NCBI RefSeq assembly: GCF_963259705.1
Contig: NC_081844.1
Location: forward strand, 11,269,715-11,333,714
Reading direction: 5' to 3'
DNA: 64,000 nt
DNA from: Myotis daubentonii
Lineage: Eukaryota > Chordata > Mammalia > Chiroptera > Vespertilionidae
Position 1 is the first letter of the stretch, and each line of letters begins with the position of its first letter. The notes under the pieces are model-generated. The model was not told the origin of the DNA and did no database searches. It saw only the letters and a program-made list of their open reading frames with translations. Below are positions 56,424 to 64,000 of this stretch, piece by piece. A program made the position numbers and the translations under genes.

Positions 56424-56700
56424 CTGGCTGAGGATTGGCTGTGAGGGCTGCCCCAGTGCCTTGGATTTGTGGGGTGCCTGGACTGGTGGCCTTTGGGCCA
56501 GCTCTGTGGAGACAGAGAGGGCCCCACCCCAGGGTGGGAGGAGGGCTGATGATCTGTCTCCAGCCCCTTCCTTCTGCCTCCCCTCCCGCCTCCCCTCAGG
56601 CCACTAGACAGAGCTGGGGGTGGGCAGCAGCAGGGTGCTGCAGCCCACCAGAGCCATCCCCAGGCAGTAAGGGGTACAATAAAACTTGAACAGAGCCAAA
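56424..56700 (+). other. CERS4: CERS4 3' untranslated region and polyadenylation site
   Basis: This follows the CERS4 stop codon. An AATAAA hexamer lies at 56678-56683, so cleavage is expected about 10-30 bases later. The UTR is short (about 270 bp), G/C-rich and free of interspersed repeats. The exact 3' end is inferred. Confidence 0.8.
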
Positions 56701-58240
56701 TTCTCTGCCTCAGAGTTTGTGTCCCTGTCACAGCTCCTCAAAGGCCTGAGGAAGCCAGGACTCTGTTTACATACTCCACTGACAGGACACTCGCTGCCAC
56801 CTCAAGACACACGCCCAGTCCCACGAGACCCAGACAACAGGCAGCTTGTGAGCGGAAGCCACCTCCTGCCCCCAGAGCAGCCCTCAGCTAACTGCTCACC
56901 CAGCTTACAGCTGGAGGTCACAGAGGTCAGAGGCAAGCTAAAGGGCGAAGGGGAGGTTCATCCCTATCCTTGCAGCTCTTGCTCAGTGCTGGCAGAACCC
57001 CACCCTCATGGTCCTCTGGGCCTCCTTGGAGACAGGAAAATAGGGCCCGTGAGTGGGGCTTCCCATGGGCTTCCCCAGGGTTAACCTGGGTGAGGTCACT
57101 TTCTCTTCCAGAGCTCTGCAGGAAGCTGCCCCCTCTTCCCCAGCGGAGGCAGGCTGACTGTCCCAGACCCCGAAATCATGGCCAGCCCGGCCCCATGCAG
57201 GACCAGAACACGCTGCCCTCAGGAGAACAACAAAAAGGAAGAGTTGTAGAAACTAAACTAGGAAATGGCAGAGGAGGGCACTGCGTGGGGACAAGGGCGA
57301 GAGGAAATGGGTTAGAGATGGAGGACACGTCACTGAGAGGGGAAGCAGAGAGGAACAGATCTGAGAGAAGAAATGGCAGGAGAGGTGGCCGTGGAAGAGG
57401 GACAGAAGAGGCAAGAGAAGACACCCTGTCAAGACGGCTGAGGGACAGGAGTGGGAAGGCAGAAGACAGAAGGCTGCAGGTCTTCTGTGCAAACCAGCAG
57501 GCGAGAATGGAGTGGGGACAGACACATGGCAGAGGAGGAAGGTCTCTGCTTTGTCTCCACTGAGAGAGAGGGTGGAGGGAGAGGAAAGAGATTCAAGAGA
57601 AAGGATGTTTAAGATGCTGGAAAGAGGGGCTAGAAAGATGGGAGGGGGCAGAACAGAGAGAGAGGAGCGGGGCAGGTAGTATGGGAACAAGGGACATTGG
57701 GGTAATGGGAGGGAAAGAGGCCCTGGAGAGAGAGTGGCCTGACAGCAGAGGCAGCTGACCCGGAGCTCAGATTTGTGAGGTGGAAGGACCTTGTGGGGGG
57801 AAAGGGAGAGAAGATTGAGAAATGGCAAAGGGGAAAAACAGTATAAAAGGGTTATCAAATAGGAATGTTACAGTAAATATTGAGAGAAGCAGATCCTCAG
57901 AGGAGGGAGCCATGGGAAGATGAGCAGGTTACTCAGGGGAAAGGTGCAGTTTGGCCTTGAAGCAAATAAAAAAGATGCTCAACATGTTTTTTTTTTTAAG
58001 TGCAAATGAAAATGACAAATTGTTTCTCACCAGCTATCCTGGCAAAAGTGCCGGTGACGGCGCCCTCTGGTGGTGATGTTTGCAGGGAAGGGGAGCTGCT
58101 GTGGCACAGGCCGTGAGGCGCGCTGGGCTTTCACTGGCAGGACAGGTGATTTCATCTTTGTCTCTAGAGACATCCAGCGCTCCCTAGTACGCCTACAAGT
58201 CAAAGAAAGCAGAAACCTAAAGAGAAAATAGGGGAAAAGA
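56701..58240. other. Unassigned downstream sequence with a purine-biased block
   Basis: No gene. From about 57190 to 57840 the + strand is strongly A/G-rich (GAGAGGAAATGGG, GAGAGAAGAAATGGC) without a simple unit. The open frames on the two strands there reflect this bias. Confidence 0.5.
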
Positions 58241-58500
58241 CACAATGCACACTTACAGAAGAGAAGACATTTATGACCAATAAACACATGAAGACACTCA
58301 ATCTCATTCATAATCAGGATAATGCCAAGCAAGACAGATACCATTTTAGACCCATTCAGTTGGCAAAAATAAATACATTGGACAAAAGCAAGTGGGATCA
58401 ATAAGAATCAGATATTACTGGGGACTGTAAACTGGTACAATCTTTTGGAAAACCATCATGTAAAATTGTTGACAATTTTATAAAGTTCAGAGCATCTCAA
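58241..58500 (+). mobile_element. Old L1 ORF2 3' fragment
   Basis: GACCAATAAACACATGAAG, CAATCTCATTCATAATCAG and GGGGACTGTAAACTGGTACAATC follow the order of the L1 ORF2 C-terminal coding region. Confidence 0.7.
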
Positions 58501-58543
58501 AATGATGTATTGTTTAGGCATAAATTTCTGTCTAGTAGAACTA

Positions 58544-58845
58544 CAGTAGTCCCCCCCCTTATACAAGATCCTCCGCAGATGGCCTGAAGCCACCGATTGT
58601 ACCAAATCCTATGTTTATGGTGTTCCCCCAAAACATATACACTTTGAATAATTATAAAGGCTGTGTTTATTAAAATGCGTTTCATTTTCAAAATTGAGCT
58701 ATCAGCTGTTAGTGTGTATACATTTTGGGGGAATACCCTGTATACTATGTTTTGTTTATTTCTGGAGTTTTACATTTAATATTTTTGTACAGCAGTTGAC
58801 CACAGGTAACAGACCTCAGAAAGCGTGGCTAGGGAGACACTACTG
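58544..58845. mobile_element. MER2-like (Tigger) transposon with a nested mariner
   Basis: Starts TA|CAGTAGTCCCCCCCCTTATAC and ends GGGAGACACTACTG, matching MER2-type inverted repeats. It is interrupted at 58618-58740. Confidence 0.7.
58618..58740. mobile_element. Nested Tc1/mariner-type MITE
   Basis: The ends GGTGTTCCCCCAAAACATATACAC and GTGTATACATTTTGGGGGAATACC are inverted copies, flanked by TA on each side. About 123 bp, no coding capacity. Confidence 0.75.
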
Positions 58846-59019
58846 CATTTATTTAGTAAACAAAATATAGACAGAAAATTCAGAAGACTGATACGTTACC
58901 TTTGATCTGGGGAAGCAGAGGAATGGGATTCAGGTAGATATAAATTACTGTCACTATTCTAGTTTTTGAAGTTGTGAGGTGTAGTGACATATTAATAAAT
59001 ACAATTTGAAAGGGATATG

Positions 59020-59505
59020 CAGACTTCACTCGTGTGGGATCTAAAACTGAAAGCATCTGCCCTAGCTGGTTTGGCTCAGTGGATAGAGCGTCAGCCTGTG
59101 GACTGAAGGGTCCTGGGTTCGATTCTGGTCAAGGGCACATGCCTGGGTTGTGGACTCGATCCCCAGTAGGGGGCGTGCAGGAGGCAGCAAATCAGTGCTT
59201 ATCATCATTGATGTTTCTCTCCCTCTCTGAAATAAAAAAAATATATATATTTAAAAAATAAAATTGAAAGCATCAAATGAACTAATAAGATAAAACTCAT
59301 AGACACAACAGTATGGTGGTTACCAGAAGGAAAGAGAGATGAGCAGGTGGTGAAGGGTAGAGGGGGTGGAGTGTATGGTGGCAGAAGGAGACTTTGGGTG
59401 GTGGACATAATGCAATATACAGATGATGTATCATAGGATTATACACTTGAAACCTATACAGTTGTATTAACCAATTAAACCCCAATAAATTTAATTTTTA
59501 AAAAG
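59020..59505 (+). mobile_element. L1 3' UTR (old), split by a SINE
   Basis: TATGGTGGTTACCAGAAGG, GTGGTGGACATAATGCAATATAC and TTAACCAATTAAACCCCAATAAATTTAA are L1M 3' UTR phrases on the + strand. Confidence 0.8.
59058..59259 (+). mobile_element. VES SINE
   Basis: Flanked by AAAACTGAAAGCATC (59043-59057) and AAAATTGAAAGCATC (59260-59274). Head TGCCCTAGCTGGTTTGG, B box GGTTCGATTC. Confidence 0.93.
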
Positions 59506-60072
59506 TATTTTAAAGGCGATATGCAAAAAGACAACATGCAACCTGGAAGAAAGTATTTGCAAGCCATATATCTGAAAAAGGCCCAGTATCCAGAATATGT
59601 AAAGAACTCTTACAGTTCAAGAACAACAAAAAGGATAGGCAAAGGACTTGACATTTCTCCAAAGAAGATATACAAGTAGTTAACAAGCACATAAAAAGAT
59701 GTCCAACAAATGATGTTCAATGTAAATCAAAACCACAAGATACCACTTCACATCCATAAGGGTGGATGTGGCAAAAAATAAAATAGCCAGTGTTGGTGAA
59801 GATGGGGAAAAACTGGAACAACCTCATACATTGCTGGGAACATAAGATGGTTAACACTGGAGCACAATTTGGCAGCTCCTCAAAAAGTTAAATAGTTACA
59901 TATGACTCCGTTGAAAACAGGGACTCAAAATATTTTGCATGAATGTTCACAGCAGTACCATTCATAATAGCCAAAAGATGGAAACCACCCCAAGGTCCAT
60001 CAACAGGTGAATGGACAGATTGTGGTCCATCCACACAGTGGAATATTATTCAGCCATAAAAAAGAGATACAG

Positions 60073-60167
60073 CCCTAACCTAGTGGCTCGGTTGGTTGGA
60101 ATGTCATCCCATACACCTAAAGTTTTCAGGTTGGATCCCAGGTTGGGGTGCCTATGGAAGGAAATGA

Positions 60168-60244
<77 letters not shown>

Positions 60245-60275
60245 CCTCTCTATTAAAAAAAAAACACACACAAAA
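60073..60275 (+). mobile_element. Old VES-related SINE with long (TC)n
   Basis: GCCCTAACCTAGTGGCTCGGTTGG head, decayed B box, then about 33 pure TC/CT units at 60174-60241 and an A-tail. Confidence 0.85.
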
Positions 60276-60353
60276 GCACCACATGCTACTACATGGAATA
60301 ACTGTTTAATGGGTAGGGAGATTTTTGGGAGTGAGCCTTAAGAAAGAACTCCC

Positions 60354-60450
60354 ATACTCGCTTTGGCAGCACCTACTAAAATTGGAATACAGAGAAGATT
60401 GGTGTGGTCCCTGCAAAAGGATGACACGCAAATTTGCAAAGCATTCCATT
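60354..60450 (+). pseudogene. U6 snRNA pseudogene
   Basis: ATACTCGCTTTGGCAGCACC, AAAATTGGAA, CAGAGAAGATT, AAGGATGACACGCAAATTTG and GCATTCCATT follow U6 from end to end with small losses. It is followed by an A-rich tail, and there is no U6 promoter (PSE/TATA) upstream, so it is a retroposed copy. Confidence 0.92.
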
Positions 60451-60892
60451 ACAAAACAAAACAAAAAAAAACCCCAAATATCAGCAAGAAAAAGAGCCAA
60501 CCAAAAGTAAAGGGACAAACAGGATATGAACAGGCAAGTTACAGGAATGGAATTTTAAGAATAGTTAAAGACAATGGAATTAATCAGTCTTAAAAAGGAA
60601 GGAAATTCTGACACAGGCTATGACTTGGATAAATTTTGAGGACATTACGCTAAATGAAATAAGCCAGACACAAAAAGACGAATATTGTGTGATTGCACTT
60701 ATATGAGGTCCCTACAGGACTCAAGTTTGTAGGAACAGAAAATAGAATGGCAGGTGCCTGGGGCTGGAGGAGGAAGAAATTGAAAGCTATTTAATGGTTT
60801 CAGTTTTGCAAAATGAAGAGTTCTGGAGATTGATTACACAGCAATGAGAATATTCTTAACCCTACTAAAATGTACACTTAAAAATAGCGTGG

Positions 60893-61097
60893 TGCCTGCT
60901 TGGTGTGGCTCAGTTGGTTGAGCATTGTCCCATGCACAGGATGTCATGGTTCGATTCCCAGTCAGGGCACGTGCCTGGGTTTGGGGCTTGATCCCCAGTA
61001 GAGGGCGTGTAGGAGGCAGCTGATGGATGTTTCTCACTGATGTTTCTCTCTCCCTCTCCCTTTCTCTCTCTGAAATCAATGAAAACATATTTTAAAA
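60893..61097 (+). mobile_element. VES-related SINE
   Basis: CCTGCTTGGTGTGGCTCAGTTGG head, GGTTCGATTCCCAGTCAGGGC, CTCTCTGAAATCAATGAAAA tail. Confidence 0.88.
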
Positions 61098-61707
61098 ATT
61101 AGTTAAGATGGTAATTTTATGTTATGTGTATTTTTACTACAATTTAAAAAAATGGGAAAAGTCACTACATTAGATATAGAGGTGAACTTAACTCAACTTG
61201 ATAAAGAACATCTACCCAAAACACTCGACAGCTAGCATCATACTTAATGGTGAGAAACTCAAACTTCCCACTAAGATCAGAAACAAGGCAAAGAAGCCCC
61301 CTCTCACCTCTCCTTTCCAGTTCCTACTTAAGGTCTAGACAAGGAAAGGGAAAGAATACAGATTTGGAAGGAAGAAATAAAACTTTGCTCCTAGATGATA
61401 TGATTGTCTATGTAGAAAATTCAAAAAAATTTTTGACCAAAAGAACCTGTTGGAACTTAATAAACCATTATAGCAACATTGCAAGAAACAAGGTTAATAT
61501 ATAAAAGTCCATCACTTTCCTATGTACCAGCAATTAAAAAGTGGAATTTGAAATTAAAAACACAATACCAGTTGCATTAGCATCCCTCCCCCAAATTAAA
61601 TACTTTGGTATAAATCTAATAAAATATGTACAAGTTCTACATCAGGAAAACTATAAACTCTGATGAAAGAAGTTAAGAAAAACACTAAATAAATGGAGAC
61701 ATATTCT

Positions 61708-61889
61708 GCCCTGGCCTAATAGCTCAGCTGGTTAGAGCATAGTCCCCACACACCAAGGTTTCAGGTTCATCCCAGGGCAGGGCACATACAAGAATCAGCT
61801 GATGAATACATAAATAAGTGAAATGACAAATCAATGTTTTTATCTCTCTCCCTTCTTCTCTCTCTAAAATCAATTTTAAAAAAAAGAAA
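61708..61889 (+). mobile_element. Old VES-related SINE
   Basis: CTGGCCTAATAGCTCAGCTGG head, decayed B box, TCTCTCTAAAATCAATTTT and A-tail. Confidence 0.8.
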
Positions 61890-61896
61890 TATTCAG

Positions 61897-62145
61897 CCCG
61901 GCAATGTGACTCAGTGGTTGAGCATCACCCCATGAATCAGAAGGTCATCAGTTCAACTCCTTGTCAGGGCACATGCCCAGGCTTAGGGCTCTATTCCCAG
62001 TGGCAGCCAGGGATGGGGTGGGGGTGGGGGGGCAGCAGAGGAAGGGAGTGGTGGTGGTGCAGGAGGCAGCCGATCGATGATGTTTCTCTCTCATCGATGT
62101 TTCTTTCTATCCTCTCCCTCTCTCTCTAAAAATCAATAAAAAACA
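61897..62145 (+). mobile_element. VES-related SINE with G-rich insertion
   Basis: GCCCGGCAATGTGACTCAGTGG head; a G-rich block (GGGGTGGGGGTGGGG) at 62010-62060 expands the middle; CT body and tail. Confidence 0.85.
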
Positions 62146-62174
62146 TATTTTGTGTGTATGTTTTTGTTGTTGTT

Positions 62175-62414
62175 AATCCTCACTGAAGGATATTTTTCCA
62201 TTGATTTTTAGAGAGAGTAAAAGGGTGGGAGAGAAACAGAGAGAGAGAAACATCAGTGTGAGAGAGACACTGATTGGTTGCCTCCTGCATGCACCTCAAC
62301 CGTGGTCGGGGATCGAGCCTGCAATCCAGGTACATGCCCTTGACAGGAACTGAACCCATGACCTTTCGATCCTCAGGCTGATGATCTATCCACTGAGCCA
62401 AATCAGCTAGGGCA
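62175..62414 (-). mobile_element. VES-related SINE, minus strand
   Basis: Reversed tail and body (CCATTGATTTTTAGAGAG) and head ending ACTGAGCCAAATCAGCTAGGGC. Confidence 0.9.
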
Positions 62415-63081
62415 ATAAAACGTGTTTTTCTTTAATTTTTGAAGAAATATTCCATGTTCATGGATAAGGCTTGATACTGACAAGATGTTAGTTCTTCCCA
62501 ACGTGATCTATAGATCTAATGCAATTCCAATCAAAATCCCTAAAACTTATTTTGTGGATATTAGCAAACTGATTCTCAAGTTTATAAGGAGAGACAATGA
62601 CCCAAAATAGCTAACACAATATTGAAGGAAAAGAACAAAGTTAGACTGACAGTATACAATTTCAAGACTTATTATAAAGCTACAGTAATCAAGACAGTGT
62701 GATACTGGCAAATGTACAGACAAATAGATCAATGGTACTGAGGGAGCACCAAGAAACAGACAGATGTAATTATAATCAACTGATCTGTGACAAAGGATCA
62801 AAGACAACACAATGGGGGGAAAATAGTTTTTTCAACAAATGGTACTAGAACAACTGGGCATCCACAGGCCAAAAAAATTAAAAAATGAATCTAGATACAG
62901 ACCTTACACCCTGCACAAATGAACTCAAAATGAACCACAAAGCTAAATGCAAAACGCAAAACTGTAAAACTCCAAGAAGATAACAGAGAAGAAAATATAG
63001 ATGGACTTAAGTTGGGCAATGACTTTTTAGATATAACACCAAAGGCACAATCCATGAGAGAAAGAATTGATAGCTCCACTT

Positions 63082-63085
<4 letters not shown>

Positions 63086-63119
<34 letters not shown>

Positions 63120-63318
63120 TTTATTGAATTTTTACAGAGAAGAAGGGAGAGGGATAGAGAGCCGGAAACATCGATGAGAGAGATCGATCAGTTGCCTCCT
63201 GCACGCCCCCCAGTAGGGATGTGCCCGCAACCAAGGTACATGCCCCTGACCGGAATCGAACCTGGGACCCTTGAGTCCGCAGGCCGACGCTCTATCCACT
63301 GAGCCAAACCGGTTCGGC
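63086..63318 (-). mobile_element. Young VES SINE, minus strand
   Basis: The exact 17-bp duplication GATAGCTCCACTTTATT lies at 63069-63085 and 63319-63335. A nearly pure T-run (reversed A-tail) and an intact head ending GAGCCAAACCGGTTCGGC. Confidence 0.95.
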
Positions 63319-63631
63319 GATAGCTCCACTTTATTAATATTAATTTTTTTCTGCTCTGTGAAAGACATTATCCAGAGAGAGGGAGAGAAGAAGAGAGAAA
63401 AGATAATAGGAGTTTCAAACTAGGAGAAAAATTTGCAAAACACATTGATAAAGGACTGTTACCTAAGATATACTGGTACAAAGAACTCTTAAAACTCAAC
63501 AATAAGAAAACAACCCAACTGGAAAATGGGCCAAAGCTCATTAAAGATACGCAGATTGCAAATAAGCATTTGAAAACACATATGTCATCACACATCATAT
63601 GCCATTAGGGAAATAAATGTAAATTAAAAAC

Positions 63632-63817
63632 CAGGAGGTCACAGTTCAATTCCCAGTCAGGGCACATGAGCTCTGGTGGATGGAGCTCCACCAGGTTGCG
63701 GGCTCCATCCCCAGTGGAGGGCATGCAAGAGGCAGCTGATCAATGATTCTCTCTCATCATTGATGTTCCTCTCCCTCTCCCTTCCTCTCTGAAATCAATA
63801 AAAATATTTTTAAGAAA
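63632..63817 (+). mobile_element. VES-related SINE, 5'-truncated
   Basis: It begins inside the head at CCAGGAGGTCACAGTTCAATTCC and runs through the CT body to CTCTGAAATCAATAAAAAT. A short duplicated segment (GAGCTCTGGTGG...GGAGCTCCACCAGG) forms a palindrome at 63668-63695. Confidence 0.85.
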
Positions 63818-63910
63818 CACACAATGAGATGCCTTTACACACCTATCAGAATAGCTCAAAATCCAGAACACTGACAACACCAAATGCTGGCAAAGATGCA
63901 GAGCCAACAT

Positions 63911-64000
63911 GTCAAACTCACAGCCCTTAGGCAGCATGCGGCCCACAACAAATATTTTTGTGGCCCAGCCAATATGACGGTATGTAAGAGACGTTTTAAT
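63911..64000. mobile_element. hAT-like repeat, cut by the window end
   Basis: CATGTCAAACTCACAGCCC...GCATGCGGCCCACAACAAATATTTTTGTGGCCC resembles the start of a hAT-type (MER) element. Only one end is in view. Confidence 0.45.

Larger units (their letters stand above)
59510..63910 (+). mobile_element. Old L1 sequence in several pieces, + strand
   Basis: L1 ORF2 C-terminal sequence at 59510-60070 continues at 60545-60890 and ends near 61150. A further copy starts with reverse transcriptase sequence at about 61200-61690 and runs on at 62440-63085, 63320-63630 and 63818-63910. All are full of stops and split by SINEs and a U6 pseudogene. Confidence 0.8.

Noticed and set aside
60354..60450. A functional U6 snRNA gene
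   Set aside because: Internal losses relative to U6, an A-rich tail and no upstream PSE/TATA promoter indicate a retropseudogene.

Overview
This is vertebrate, and specifically bat, nuclear DNA. Three lineage-marking repeat families occur together: tRNA-derived VES SINEs (about 30 copies on both strands), HeliBat-type Helitrons (TC start, CTAG end next to a short hairpin, inserted between A and T), and SPIN-type hAT transposons with CAG(T/C)GGTTCTCAACC ends. HeliBat Helitrons are known from vesper bats, so Vespertilionidae is the best host call. The species cannot be told from sequence alone.

The only intact protein gene I can support is CERS4 (ceramide synthase 4), on the + strand. Ten coding exons lie between 49189 and 56423. 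All introns are GT-AG, all phases join, and the product is 390 residues, with a polyadenylation signal at 56678. A CpG island at about 29560-30720 holds good + strand donor sites and is the likely promoter with a non-coding first exon. If so, 30.7-49.2 kb is mostly the first intron. The sequence before 29.5 kb and after 56.7 kb is intergenic.

Layout: 0-7 kb has SINEs, a 15-bp minisatellite at two loci, an LTR-like element, a 305-bp pure purine tract, a small Helitron and a SPIN copy. 7.3-12.4 kb is a decayed L1 carrying VES SINEs and an ORF1-only (HAL1-like) element with a 15-bp target duplication. 12.5-19 kb has a 54-bp tandem repeat, LTR-like elements, an MLT1-like LTR split by a Tigger-like transposon, and SINEs. 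19-24.4 kb is a second L1 interrupted by a UBA52 processed pseudogene, two Helitrons, a short L1 tail and a half SINE. 24.5-29.5 kb has hAT/SPIN copies, an MLT1-like LTR and L1 pieces. 29.6-49 kb is the CERS4 5' region with old repeats, SPINs and two Helitrons head to tail. 49-56.7 kb is the CERS4 coding block with one SINE. 57-64 kb is old L1 sequence with SINEs, a mariner nested in a MER2-like element, and a U6 pseudogene.

I found no new multi-gene system, CRISPR array or operon. The interest lies in the transposon nesting: two different hAT elements struck the same position in the head of VES SINEs, SPIN (a known horizontally transferred family) is present in five copies, two Helitrons are fused head to tail, and one ORF1-only retroposon is complete. 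Boundaries of repeats without a visible target duplication are approximate.
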